Source of the DNA: CAVSMC01 sp963798655
Lineage (GTDB): Bacteria > Pseudomonadota > Gammaproteobacteria > Burkholderiales > Casimicrobiaceae
DNA: 64,000 bases
Assembly (NCBI GenBank): GCA_963798655.1
Contig: CAWCUH010000001.1
Coordinates: forward strand, 310,001 to 374,000
Direction: 5' to 3'
Part shown: positions 1-8,357 of the stretch, piece by piece
How positions within the stretch are numbered: the first letter of the stretch is position 1
How the letters are laid out: the number at the start of each line of letters is the position of its first letter
Notes under the pieces: generated by a model
Databases searched by the model: none
What the model was told of the DNA's origin: nothing
The model's input: the letters and a program-made list of their open reading frames with translations, nothing else
Position numbers and translations under genes: made by a program

Positions 1-839
1 CGATTGAGCTGGTTCACGCGGCAGTAGTGCAGCGCGGCGTAGATCTTGTAGTTCTGCATCCGCGCCTCGGCGCCGAGGAACGTGTCGGGCCAGCGAAGCG
101 ACACGCCGTCGGGCGGCAGCGGAAAGTCGGCCGGCACGACGATCTTGGTGCGCGACGGATCGACGTCGACCGACGCCGAGCTCTCGACGGTGTCGGCGAC
201 GCACTTGAAGCCGACCCAGCAGCCGGAATAGCGGCTCATCGCCCAGCCGTGCAGGCCGAGGTCGAGGATCTCCTGCACGCTGGACGGGTAGAGCACCGGG
301 ATCATCGCCGCGGAGAACATGTGATCCGACTGGTGCGGCAGCGTCGACGACTTCGCGCCGTGGTCGTCGCCGGCGAGCACCAGCACGCCGCCGTGCCTGG
401 ACGTGCCGGCGTGGTTCGCATGCTTGAACACGTCGCCGCAGCGGTCGACACCGGGTCCCTTGCCGTACCACATCGCGAACACGCCGTCGTAGAGCGCACC
501 CGGGTACAGGTTGACCTGCTGCGAGCCCCAGATCGACGTGGCCGCGAGGTCCTCGTTGAGCCCGGGCTGGAACCTGATGTGCGCGCGGTCGAGGAACTTC
601 TGCGCCTTCCACAGCGAGAGATCGAGCGCGCCGAGCGGCGAGCCGCGGTACCCGGAGACGAAGCCGGCGGTGTTGAGGCCCGCGAGCGCGTCGCGCTGCC
701 GCTGCAGCATCAACAGGCGCACGAGCGCCTGCACGCCGGTCAGGTAGACGCGACCGGCGTCGAGCTGATACTTGTCGTCGAGCGAGACGTCGCGCAGCGC
801 GAGCGGGGCGGCGGCGAGCGCCGGGGAGGCAGGGGACAT
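1..839 (-). CDS. Indolepyruvate:ferredoxin oxidoreductase family protein, N-terminal part (cut by window edge)
   Basis: The reading frame starts at the ATG at 839 and runs off the left edge, giving 279 codons. It begins MSPASPALAAAPLALRD and contains DKYQLDAGRVYLTGVQALVRL, FVSGYRGSPLGALD and GVFAMWYGKGPGVDRCGDVFKHAN, the thiamine-diphosphate-enzyme N-terminal pattern of the large fused IorAB proteins common in Betaproteobacteria. These enzymes oxidatively decarboxylate aryl pyruvates from aromatic amino-acid transamination to aryl-acetyl-CoA with ferredoxin as acceptor. The fused proteins are usually over 1,100 residues, so roughly a quarter is present. The gene is divergent from the carboxylesterase, with 252 bp between them that should hold both promoters. 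The family call is firm; the exact substrate is inferred. Confidence 0.85.
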   Translation of the reverse strand, partial: MSPASPALAAAPLALRDVSLDDKYQLDAGRVYLTGVQALVRLLMLQRQRDALAGLNTAGFVSGYRGSPLGALDLSLWKAQKFLDRAHIRFQPGLNEDLAATSIWGSQQVNLYPGALYDGVFAMWYGKGPGVDRCGDVFKHANHAGTSRHGGVLVLAGDDHGAKSSTLPHQSDHMFSAAMIPVLYPSSVQEILDLGLHGWAMSRYSGCWVGFKCVADTVESSASVDVDPSRTKIVVPADFPLPPDGVSLRWPDTFLGAEARMQNYKIYAALHYCRVNQLN

Positions 840-1091
840 CGAGTCAGCTCCGCAACTTGTGATTTCGGATGCGCGGCGACCGGGTAGGTTCCGCACCGCT
901 CCAGTGAGGGATTGTGTCCCGCCCGAAGCTCGATTGGCGGCGCAGTTTACGCCAACTGCCCTTCAAGCACCAACGTGGATGCGGTGCTCGCTCCGGTCAA
1001 GTGCGGCCGGAACGACGGCGTGCACCGCGGTTCCAACAGAACGATCCCTCACGCGATCGAGACCCCTTTGCGCAGTAGGATATGCCGAGCG

Positions 1092-1772
1092 ATGACGACG
1101 ACCCCCGAGCCGCTGCCCTGCATCGAGATCGAGACCGGCGCGTCGCCGACCGCGGCGATGATCGTGCTGCACGGCCTCGGCGCCGACGGCAACGACTTCG
1201 TGCCGATCGTCGAGCAACTGCCGCTGCCCGACGCGCTCGCGATCCGCTTCGTGTTTCCGCACGCGCCGGTGCGGCCGGTGACGATCAACAACGGCTATCC
1301 GATGCGCGCCTGGTACGACATCGCCGCGGAGAACCTCGATCGACGCGCCGACCTCGACGGCGTGCGTACGTCGCGCACGCAGGTCGACGCGCTGATCGCG
1401 CGCGAAACGGCTCGCGGCATCGCATCGAGCCGCATCGTCGTCGCCGGCTTCTCGCAGGGCGGCGCGATCGCGCTCTACACCGGTGTACGTTATGCACAGC
1501 GGCTCGCCGGCATCGTCGCACTGTCCGCGTATCTCGTCGATCGCGACAGCCTCGCCGGCGAAGCGAGCGACGCGAACCGCGGCGTGCCGATCTTCATGGC
1601 GCACGGCACCGACGATGCCGTGGTGCGCTTGCCGTGGGGCGACGCGTCGCGCGCTGCGCTCGAGCGCGCCGGCTACCCGGTCGAGTGGCACACGTACCCG
1701 ATGGAGCATTCGGTCGTCTGGGAGGAGATCGAGGCGCTCGCCGCGTTCATTGCGCGCGTGCTCGGCGCGTGA
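1092..1772 (+). CDS. Alpha/beta-hydrolase carboxylesterase (phospholipase/carboxylesterase family)
   Basis: This 226-residue cytosolic hydrolase carries LHGLGADGND near residue 27 (oxyanion-hole region), the nucleophile elbow GFSQGG with Ser121, the acid Asp174 in HGTDDAVV and the base His206 in MEHSV. Length and motif spacing match bacterial carboxylesterases of the LYPLA/EstB type, which cleave short-chain acyl esters. The ATG at 1092 was chosen because family similarity begins just after it; the frame is open further upstream but that part is not protein-like. The 3' end overlaps the end of the convergent DUF3592 gene by 26 bp. The physiological substrate cannot be read from the sequence. 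Confidence 0.9.
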   Translation: MTTTPEPLPCIEIETGASPTAAMIVLHGLGADGNDFVPIVEQLPLPDALAIRFVFPHAPVRPVTINNGYPMRAWYDIAAENLDRRADLDGVRTSRTQVDALIARETARGIASSRIVVAGFSQGGAIALYTGVRYAQRLAGIVALSAYLVDRDSLAGEASDANRGVPIFMAHGTDDAVVRLPWGDASRAALERAGYPVEWHTYPMEHSVVWEEIEALAAFIARVLGA

Positions 1773-2130
1773 CCGCTTGTCCGCCGCGTCCGTAGAACAC
1801 CTTCATCGGCAATCCCGGGTGGTATTGCGCCACCAGCGCCGCGACCTTCGCGCGCTTTCCCATCGCCGACCAGATCGTGTCGCCGAACGCGACGCGGTGC
1901 CCCTGGTACTTGCGCCCCGCGACCTCGTATTCGTAGGTGACGAGCATCCGGTACGTCTGATCGTGCCCGCTGCCCGCAGCGCCCGCCTCGACGCGCGACG
2001 CCGTGATGCGGCCGGGGACCGACGGCCAGCGCTCGCTTCGCGTCGCGAGCAGCAAGAGCCATCCGACGCCGAGCACGACAACCACGCCGACCAGCGCAAG
2101 CAATCCGCCGACGATGGTTGCATCGGTCAT
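1747..2130 (-). CDS. DUF3592-type single-span membrane protein
   Basis: The 127-residue product has one N-terminal transmembrane segment (IVGGLLALVGVVVVLGVGWL, about residues 5-25). A small soluble domain follows, with RWPSVPGRITASRVE, VTYEYEVAGRKYQGHRVAFGD and YHPGLPMKVFYGR, the pattern of DUF3592 proteins. The ATG at 2130 is preceded by GGAGG seven bases upstream. An upstream ATG at 2145 overlaps the dctM stop (TAATG) and would add five residues, but has no better ribosome site. It is the last gene of the TRAP operon and is probably translationally coupled to it. Function is unknown; a link to the transporter is inferred only from position. Confidence 0.75.
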   Translation of the reverse strand: MTDATIVGGLLALVGVVVVLGVGWLLLLATRSERWPSVPGRITASRVEAGAAGSGHDQTYRMLVTYEYEVAGRKYQGHRVAFGDTIWSAMGKRAKVAALVAQYHPGLPMKVFYGRGGQAVTRRARAQ

Positions 2131-2144
2131 GATGTGTGCCTCCA

Positions 2145-3452
2145 TTATCGAAATCGCATCGTCGCCGGCAGCCATATCGCGATCGCGGGAAACAGCATCA
2201 CGAGGCCGAGCCCGACGATCAGCAGCACCACGTACGGCGCCACGCCGGCGACGATCTCGCCCAGCGGCGCTCGCGTGATCGCCTTCAGCGCGAACAGGTT
2301 CATGCCGACCGGCGGCGTGATCAGCGCGAGCTCGAGATTGATCGTGAGCAGGATGCCGTACCACACCGGGTGGATCTTCAGCACGGCGAGCACCGGCAGC
2401 ACGACCGGCGTCGTGATCAGGATGATCGAGATCGTCTCGAGGAACATGCCGAGCACGAAGATCAGCGCCATGACGGCGAGCAGGAACGCGATCTGCGACA
2501 CGCCGAGCTGCGTGACCAGCTCGACGATCTGTTGCGGTATGCGCAGCTTCGTCAGCACGTTGCCGAGCACCGCCGCGGCGGCGAGGATCAGGAACAGCAT
2601 TGCCGAGTTGCGTGCGGCGTCGATCGCCGACGCCCAGATGTCGCGCACGCCGAAGTTGCGATAGACGAGCGTGGCGATCACGAGCGCGCCGAGCGCGCCC
2701 GCGGCCGCGGCTTCGGTCGCCGTGAAGACGCCGAAGTACATCCCGCCCAGCACGAACGCCGGCAGTGTCAGCGCCCAGAACGAGCGGCGCAGCGCGGCGA
2801 CCGCTTCGGCCGCGCTCGCGCGCGGCTCGGTCGCGATCCTGCGTGCGCCGAAGCGCGCAGCGGCCATCGAGTAGGCGGCGAACATCAGCGCGAGCATCAG
2901 CCCGGGCACGATGCCGGCGATGAACAGCGCGCCGATCGACGTGTCCGACACGACGCCGAACAGCACCATCGGCCCCGACGGTGGAATCAGGATGCCGAGC
3001 GTGCCGCCGGCGGCGACGACGCCGTACGCGAAGCGCGGGCTGTAGCCGTAGCGGATCATCAGCGGTATCGCGGCGGCGCCGACGGTGAGCGCGGTGGCGA
3101 CGCTCGATCCGGAGATCGCCGCGAACACCGTGCAGGCGACGACCGTCGCGACGCCGAGTCCGCCGGGCAGATGGCGCAGCAGCACGTGAGCGGCGCCGAA
3201 CAGGTCGTCGACGACCTTGCCGCGAATCATGAAGTGCGCCATCAGCGAGAACAGCGGGATCGCGACCAGCAGGTAGGTGTCGAGGCTGCCGAACACGAGA
3301 TCGCCGATGCCGCCGAGATGGCCTTCCACGGCGTACGACAGCGCGACCGAGAACAGCAGCAGGCCGGCGAACACCGGCAGTCCCGTCAGCAGCACGGCGA
3401 TCAGGCCGGCGAGGATCAGCGCGAACGTCACTCGCCGTCTTTCTGCTCGCAC
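2145..3452 (-). CDS. dctM: TRAP transporter large permease (DctM)
   Basis: This is the 12-13-helix permease subunit of a tripartite ATP-independent periplasmic transporter, which uses the ion gradient to import a carboxylate delivered by its binding protein. Strongly hydrophobic segments fill the 435 residues. Family signatures include GNVLTKLRIPQQIVELV, LGMFLETISIILITTPVVLPV and NLELALITPPVGMNLFALKAI. The first in-frame start is GTG at 3452; a GTG at 3431 (VTFALILAGL) gives the usual short DctM N-terminus and may be the true start. It follows dctQ by about 80 bp and overlaps the start region of the DUF3592 gene, so the operon is co-transcribed. Confidence 0.93.
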   Translation of the reverse strand: MRAERRRVTFALILAGLIAVLLTGLPVFAGLLLFSVALSYAVEGHLGGIGDLVFGSLDTYLLVAIPLFSLMAHFMIRGKVVDDLFGAAHVLLRHLPGGLGVATVVACTVFAAISGSSVATALTVGAAAIPLMIRYGYSPRFAYGVVAAGGTLGILIPPSGPMVLFGVVSDTSIGALFIAGIVPGLMLALMFAAYSMAAARFGARRIATEPRASAAEAVAALRRSFWALTLPAFVLGGMYFGVFTATEAAAAGALGALVIATLVYRNFGVRDIWASAIDAARNSAMLFLILAAAAVLGNVLTKLRIPQQIVELVTQLGVSQIAFLLAVMALIFVLGMFLETISIILITTPVVLPVLAVLKIHPVWYGILLTINLELALITPPVGMNLFALKAITRAPLGEIVAGVAPYVVLLIVGLGLVMLFPAIAIWLPATMRFR

Positions 3453-3531
3453 TGAGGCATGAGTGTCCGGTGTCGGCCGAACATCTCACTCGCGCGGCGA
3501 CGGCCCTTGCGGGACTCGGCGCCCGCCGCGC

Positions 3532-4056
3532 TCACTCGGTCCCCGCCGGTCTCTGCGCCGCCGGCGGCGGCCCGGTCTTGTCTCGCCAGGCGGCGGCGAA
3601 TCCCGCGATCGCCGCCGCGCAGAGCAGCGTTCCGCCGATCGGCACGGCGAGCTGCGGAATCCACATCGGCACGGCGAGGTAGCCGTTCGACAACAGGTTG
3701 ACCATCTTCGAGAACGACACCATGTCGTAGCCCTCGAAGACGAGCAGCATGCCGCATGCCGCGACGGCGGCGAGGCCGAACAGCAGCACGATGCGCCGGC
3801 CGCGCGCAGGGAGCTTTTCGGTGACGATGTCGACCGCGATGTGCTCGCCCTCGTGCAGCGCGTCGGCGGCGGCGAGCATGACGCTGACGACGAGCAGGTA
3901 GCCGACCAGCTCGTCGATCCAGGCGATCGGATGGTTGAGGAAGTAGCGCATGACCACCGACCAGGCGATCAACGCGAGCGAGGCGAGCAGCGCGGCCGCC
4001 GCGACGGCGATCCCGACACGCGACACAACCCGCACGAAACGCTCGAACGCGCTCAT
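3532..4056 (-). CDS. dctQ: TRAP transporter small permease (DctQ)
   Basis: The 174-residue protein has four hydrophobic segments, the standard DctQ topology. It carries the typical VVMRYFLNHPIAWIDELVGYLLVV stretch (helix 1 to helix 2) and a HEGEHIAVDIVTEKLP loop. It pairs with DctM to form the membrane part of the TRAP system. It lies between dctP (140 bp upstream, containing a palindromic repeat) and dctM. The C-terminal tail is Pro/Ala-rich and looks disordered. Confidence 0.92.
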   Translation of the reverse strand: MSAFERFVRVVSRVGIAVAAAALLASLALIAWSVVMRYFLNHPIAWIDELVGYLLVVSVMLAAADALHEGEHIAVDIVTEKLPARGRRIVLLFGLAAVAACGMLLVFEGYDMVSFSKMVNLLSNGYLAVPMWIPQLAVPIGGTLLCAAAIAGFAAAWRDKTGPPPAAQRPAGTE

Positions 4057-4070
4057 GCGAGGCTAGCGCC

Positions 4071-4149
4071 CGTCATTGCGGCGAGCGGAGTTACGACGAA
4101 CGTGCCGTCGTCGGCGAAAAGCGGATTCCCGCTCCGCTCGCAATGACAG
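4071..4149. repeat. Imperfect palindromic repeat between dctP and dctQ
   Basis: The ends GTCATTGCGGCGAGCGGAG and CTCCGCTCGCAATGAC form an inverted repeat with a two-base bulge around a 45-bp centre. The inner part (GCGAAAAGCGGATTCC) recurs at 59596-59675. It probably forms a stable hairpin in the dctPQM transcript and could moderate readthrough between the abundant binding protein and the permeases. Confidence 0.65.
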
Positions 4150-4196
4150 CGGCTGCGGTGCAATGGCAGTCGCCGCGCCCGCGACGGCATCGCTCG

Positions 4197-5189
4197 CTAC
4201 AGCTTGCCCAGGAGTTCGATGATCTTGGGGCCGCCCTCGGGCGCCGTCTTCACGAATGCGTCGACGACCGGCTTTTCCATCGCGGCGCGCCACGTCGCCT
4301 GCTCCTGCGGCGTCTGCACGTGGACCACCATGCCCTTCGCCTGCAGCTCCTTCAGCGCCGCGCTGGCGGTCGCCTCGGTGACCGGAATCGAATCCAGCTC
4401 GACCTTTGCGGCAGCGTCGTCGATCGCCTTGCGGTTCGCCGGCGTGAGCTTCGCCCACCACGCGGGATTCACGTAAAGATGGAAATAGATCGTGAAGATC
4501 GGTCCGACGGTACCGTACTTCTGCACCTCGTAATACTTGCGGGAGTACGCCGCGGAAAGGTCGGTGAGGCCGGCATCGAGCACGCCGGCCTGCAGCGCCT
4601 GATACACCTCGGAGCCGGGCATCGCCGACGGCGCGGCTCCGACGGCGGTCAGCGCGTTGTCGGTCAGCGTGTTGAGCCCGCGGATCTTGACGCCCTTGAA
4701 GTCGTCGAGTGACACGATGGGCTTCTTGCCCGACGTGACGATCGTCTCGCGCGTGATGTAGAACCAGGCGACGCTGTGCACGCCGCGCTGCTCGAGCTTC
4801 TGGTCGAGGAACTTGCGCGCTTGCGACGTCGGGAAGCGCTTGATCCGCTCGAGATCGCCCATCGCATACGGAATGAGCGTCGCGCTCATCTCGGGAATCG
4901 TCGTGCCCCACTGGAAGTTCACGCTCACCGCGCCTTCGATCGTGCCGCGCGCGACCTGCGGAAAGTTCTCGGCCGCCTTGGCGAGCTGTTCCGAGCCGAA
5001 CAGCTGCACGTCGACCGCGCCGTTGCTTCGCCGCTTCACGTCGGACGCGAACTCCTCGAGCAGCTTCGTCAGATGGTGAGCCGGCGGCACCTGGTGCGAG
5101 ATGCGCATGACGACCGGTTGACCGGCGGCGCTTGCGGCAAGCGCGAGCACGGCGAGTGCGGTGGCGAAACGGGCGAGGCGTCGAATCAT
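4197..5189 (-). CDS. dctP: TRAP transporter substrate-binding protein (DctP)
   Basis: The 330-residue protein starts with a Sec signal peptide (MIRRLARFATALAVLALAASAAG) and continues as a DctP-fold periplasmic receptor (VVMRISHQVPPAHHLTKLLEEFASDVKRRS). The core includes VQLFGSEQLAKAAENFPQVARG and FYITRETIVTSGKKPIVSLDDFKGVKIRG. The segment containing the ligand-binding arginine of C4-dicarboxylate receptors is recognisable as KGVKIRG. The start at 5189 has GGAG upstream. It is transcribed with the isocitrate-lyase-family gene just upstream (23-bp gap) and the permease genes downstream, so its ligand is probably the substrate of that enzyme, or a precursor of it. Confidence 0.93.
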   Translation of the reverse strand: MIRRLARFATALAVLALAASAAGQPVVMRISHQVPPAHHLTKLLEEFASDVKRRSNGAVDVQLFGSEQLAKAAENFPQVARGTIEGAVSVNFQWGTTIPEMSATLIPYAMGDLERIKRFPTSQARKFLDQKLEQRGVHSVAWFYITRETIVTSGKKPIVSLDDFKGVKIRGLNTLTDNALTAVGAAPSAMPGSEVYQALQAGVLDAGLTDLSAAYSRKYYEVQKYGTVGPIFTIYFHLYVNPAWWAKLTPANRKAIDDAAAKVELDSIPVTEATASAALKELQAKGMVVHVQTPQEQATWRAAMEKPVVDAFVKTAPEGGPKIIELLGKL

Positions 5190-5212
5190 CGGGGGCTCCG
5201 AAATGAAGGGGT

Positions 5213-6115
5213 TCAGCGAGCGGATCTCGCCCGCGCAGCGAGCGACTGTGCGAAATCGGTGAGCTCGGCCTCGCGCGAGCGCTGCCCGCTCAGCCCGACG
5301 AGCTCGTTGAACTCGGCGAACGACAGCATCCGCGGCAGGCATTCGGCCGTCGTGCCGGTGCGGCGGATCGTTGCGAACAGCTCGCGCAGCGCAAAGGCGA
5401 CCGCGTACGTCGCCGCCACCGGGAACACCACGGCCGCGTAGCCGATTTCCTGCAGCTGCGACGCGGGCAGCAGCGGCGAGAGCCCGGTCTCGACGTTGTT
5501 CGCGAGGCACGGGCCGGGGATCTCCCGGCAGATGCGGCGCATCTCGTCGATCGTCGTCGGCGCTTCGACGAACAGCAGGTCCGCACCGGCCTCGCGCGCG
5601 AGCTGCGCGCGCACGATCGCCTCGTCGACGCCGTCGGTTGCGAGCGCGTCGGTGCGCGCCATGACGACGAAATCGGCGTCGACGCGTGCATCGAGCGCGG
5701 CCTTGATCTTCGCGAGCCATTCGGCGCGACCGACCACCGCCTTGCCCGCCATGTGACCACAGCGCTTCGGGAACACCTGATCCTCGATGAAGAGCCCGGC
5801 GACGCCGGCCTTCTCGTAGAGGCGCACGGTGCGCGCGACGTTGGTCACGTTGCCGAAACCGGTGTCGGCATCGGCAAGCAGCGGCAGGTCGGTCGCGTCA
5901 CAGAAGCGCGAATACATCTCCGAGAGCTCGGTGAGCGAGAGCTGCGACGAGTCGGGACGGCCGAGCAGCGTCGCCGTGGCGCCGTAGCCGCCCGCGGTGA
6001 TCGCGTCGAATCCGGCGGCTTCCGCCAACCGCACGCCGAGCGCGTCGTGCACGCCCGGCATCACGAGTATTTGCGCAGCGGCGATCAACTGCTTGAATCG
6101 GGTGGTCTTGCGCAT
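5213..6115 (-). CDS. Isocitrate lyase/PEP mutase family enzyme (methylisocitrate-lyase-like)
   Basis: The 300-residue cytosolic protein has the superfamily's metal/substrate motifs DADTGFGN (82-89) and KRCGH (117-121, containing the catalytic cysteine loop), plus ARTDA. That motif set points to C-C lyases (methylisocitrate lyase, 2,3-dimethylmalate lyase) rather than phosphonomutases. It is clearly a paralogue of PrpB at 34169-35044, with which it shares DxDTGFG and KRCGH. It is the first gene of an operon with a complete TRAP transporter, suggesting cleavage of an imported di- or tricarboxylate. The exact substrate is unknown. Confidence 0.85.
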   Translation of the reverse strand: MRKTTRFKQLIAAAQILVMPGVHDALGVRLAEAAGFDAITAGGYGATATLLGRPDSSQLSLTELSEMYSRFCDATDLPLLADADTGFGNVTNVARTVRLYEKAGVAGLFIEDQVFPKRCGHMAGKAVVGRAEWLAKIKAALDARVDADFVVMARTDALATDGVDEAIVRAQLAREAGADLLFVEAPTTIDEMRRICREIPGPCLANNVETGLSPLLPASQLQEIGYAAVVFPVAATYAVAFALRELFATIRRTGTTAECLPRMLSFAEFNELVGLSGQRSREAELTDFAQSLAARARSAR

Positions 6116-6237
6116 GCGGGGGTTTGTCGTTCAAGCGATAAGCCCGCAATTTTACTGCCACATTGAAGCGGCGTGCCGTGCTGACCAAAGACGTGCGGCG
6201 CAGACGAGGCCCCGCCGCTCGCGATTCATCGGACGTT

Positions 6238-7392
6238 TCAGCGCGCCGCGGATCGTGCGCGAGCGAGCGGCCACAGCGCGATCAATCCGGCGAGCGGCCC
6301 GACGGCGAGGCCGACGAAAAGCCACCTCGGATCGGCACTCGCGGCGAGCGCGTTCAGCAGCTGCAATCCGGCGATCGTGACGGAGAACCCGATGCAGTTC
6401 GCGATCGTGAGCGCCGAACCGACGAGATCGCGCGGCGCATTCTGCGCATTGAGCGCCGAGAACTGCGGCGAATCGCCGACGACCACCGCTCCCCAGAACA
6501 CGAGGAAGGCGACGAAGACGGGCGTCGGCGCGGCGAACAGCCACGGCGACGCGACGCAGCAGAGCCCCGACGCAGCGAGCTGCGCGAAGGCGACGCGCGC
6601 GCTGCCGATGCGAAGCGACACGAGACCGCCGGCCGCGCAACCGACGAAGCCTGCGGCGATGACGACGAACGCCACCAGCGAAACGTTCGTCGCGTCGCCG
6701 TGCGCCTTCGCGTGCGCCGCGATCGCGAACGGGACGAACGCCCAGAACGGATAGAGCTCCCACATGTGGCCGAAATACCCGAACGCCGACGCGCGGAAGT
6801 CGGCCGAGCGGAACACGACGGCGAGCGCGCGCGGATCGAAGCGCGCGCTGCGGCCGAGGTACGGTCCATCGGGAACGAACGCGAGCATCAGCGCGCCGCC
6901 GAGCGCCGCGATCAGCGAGACGGCGACCGTCACGTGCTGCCACGGCAGCGACTGGCCGAGTCCGCGCAGCAGGTGCGGAAACGCCGTGCCGAGCACCAGC
7001 GCGCCGACGAGCAGCCCGATCGCGTGGCCGAGTCCGCGCTGGTACCAGCCGGCGGCGATCCGCATGCCGACCGGATAGATTCCCGCGAGGAAGAAGCCGG
7101 TGGCGAAGCGAAGCGCAAGCAGCGAAACGTAGCCTTCGGCGACGAACGCAACGCCCAGATTCGCAGCGGCGCCGGCGAGCGAGCACACGAAGAACACGCG
7201 TCGCGGCGAGAAGCGGTCGGCGATCGTCAGGAACGCGAAGCTCAGCGTGCCGAGGATGAAACCGAGCTGCACGGCGGACGTGATGTTGCCGAGCGCCGAC
7301 GCGGTGAGTCCCCATTCGCGCGGCAGGTCGGACAGCACGGCGTTGCCGGCGAACCACAGCGACGTGCCGGCGAATTGCGACACGATGATCAC
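6238..7392 (-). CDS. MFS transporter
   Basis: The 384-residue protein is hydrophobic throughout with about 12 helices and the MFS loop 2-3 region DRFSPRRVFFVC. It begins VIIVSQFAGTSLWFAGNAVLSDLP, which resembles the first helix of a betaproteobacterial MFS family. No ATG lies nearby: the start used is GTG at 7392, and the open frame extends a few codons upstream without an ATG. A dispersed palindromic repeat (7437-7510) lies about 45 bp upstream and may have replaced the original start region. The substrate is unknown. Confidence 0.85.
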   Translation of the reverse strand: MIIVSQFAGTSLWFAGNAVLSDLPREWGLTASALGNITSAVQLGFILGTLSFAFLTIADRFSPRRVFFVCSLAGAAANLGVAFVAEGYVSLLALRFATGFFLAGIYPVGMRIAAGWYQRGLGHAIGLLVGALVLGTAFPHLLRGLGQSLPWQHVTVAVSLIAALGGALMLAFVPDGPYLGRSARFDPRALAVVFRSADFRASAFGYFGHMWELYPFWAFVPFAIAAHAKAHGDATNVSLVAFVVIAAGFVGCAAGGLVSLRIGSARVAFAQLAASGLCCVASPWLFAAPTPVFVAFLVFWGAVVVGDSPQFSALNAQNAPRDLVGSALTIANCIGFSVTIAGLQLLNALAASADPRWLFVGLAVGPLAGLIALWPLARARSAAR

Positions 7393-7436
7393 CGGCAGGA
7401 TGCGCGACGGACGCGCCGGCGATCGATGCGGCTTCT

Positions 7437-7510
7437 GTCGCTCCCGCGCACGCGGGAATCCAGCGTCTTTGCGTCGAACGTCACCGGGTTCCCCGTTCGC
7501 GGGGACGACG
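7437..7510. repeat. Dispersed SFPRKRESS-type palindromic repeat, copy 1
   Basis: The element has two arms, CTCCCGCGCACGCGGGAATC and CCCCGTTCGCGGGGACGAC, joined by a centre containing CAGCGTCTTTGCGTCGAACG. The same layout recurs at 28022-28095, 46491-46568 and 50511-50585. It separates the DUF2182 gene from the MFS gene on the minus strand. Confidence 0.8.
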
Positions 7511-7518
7511 GGCCAACC

Positions 7519-8307
7519 TCAGGCTCCCGTGATCGACACGTGTTGCAGCACGACGATGGCGCCGAGCGCGAGCAGCGCGAACCCGAGCGGCGCGGCGAGC
7601 CGGCGTCCCCACGGCGAATTCTTCTCGATCGCCATCACCGTGCCGATCGCGAGCATCCAGCCGACGCTGCCGCTGCCTACGCCGAACATCAGCAACATCA
7701 GCGCCCAGCAGCAGCCGACGCAATACGCGCCGTGATGCGCGCCGAGCGCGAGCGCCTGCCTGCGCTCGTTGCCGCCGCGCCAGTGCTGCACGACGAACGA
7801 CATCGGCTGGCGGCACTGATCGAGGCAGCGATACTTCTGCCGGGTGAACTGAAACGCGCCGGCGACGGCGAGGAGCGCCGCGCCGACGATCCACGAATGC
7901 GCCTGCAGCCAGAGGCTGTCGTTCGCGAACGCATGCAGCCCGTAATCCGCCGCATGCGCGAGCACGCCGAACGCGGACCACGCGCCGATGTAGCCGGCAA
8001 CGAGCAGCGCGACGAGCAGCGCGCGATCGCGCCGCTCGCGCGTCATCCTTCGAAAGATCGCGATCAGCGGCAGCGTCGTCGGCAGCATCATCGCCGCGAT
8101 CATCAGCAGAAAGCCGCCGACGTACAGAGCGGCGCGCGACGCGCCCTCGACGGTGCAGATCGCGGCGAGATCCGAGTGGTCGAGATAGCGCGCGTACGGC
8201 GAGCGGGCCCACGCGTACAGCGCGAGCCATGCGAGCACGATCATGCCGCCGAGGAGCGGCAGCAGCACGTCGCGATGCGCGAGCGGCTTGATCGCTGCCT
8301 GAGACAT
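7519..8307 (-). CDS. DUF2182 polytopic membrane protein, putative metal-binding
   Basis: The 262-residue protein has about six to seven transmembrane helices. It shows the DUF2182 signatures MIAAMMLPTTLPLI and KYRCLDQCRQPMSFVVQHW, plus a His/Cys cluster, GAHHGAYCVGCCWALMLLMF. The family has been described as a predicted metal-binding integral membrane protein. The gene follows the DUF1326 gene on the same strand with a 50-bp gap; the two families are frequent neighbours, which suggests joint function. No enzymatic role can be assigned. Confidence 0.85.
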   Translation of the reverse strand: MSQAAIKPLAHRDVLLPLLGGMIVLAWLALYAWARSPYARYLDHSDLAAICTVEGASRAALYVGGFLLMIAAMMLPTTLPLIAIFRRMTRERRDRALLVALLVAGYIGAWSAFGVLAHAADYGLHAFANDSLWLQAHSWIVGAALLAVAGAFQFTRQKYRCLDQCRQPMSFVVQHWRGGNERRQALALGAHHGAYCVGCCWALMLLMFGVGSGSVGWMLAIGTVMAIEKNSPWGRRLAAPLGFALLALGAIVVLQHVSITGA

Positions 8308-8357
8308 GACGCGTGCGGGACGCGTCCGCGCCCCGCACCTCCGGTCACGCTATGGCG

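Noticed and set aside
2136..3455. Long open frame on the plus strand opposite the dctM gene
   Set aside because: It is antisense to a fully conserved TRAP permease, is extremely Arg/Asp/Gln-rich and shows no domain. Such frames are expected in DNA of this GC content.
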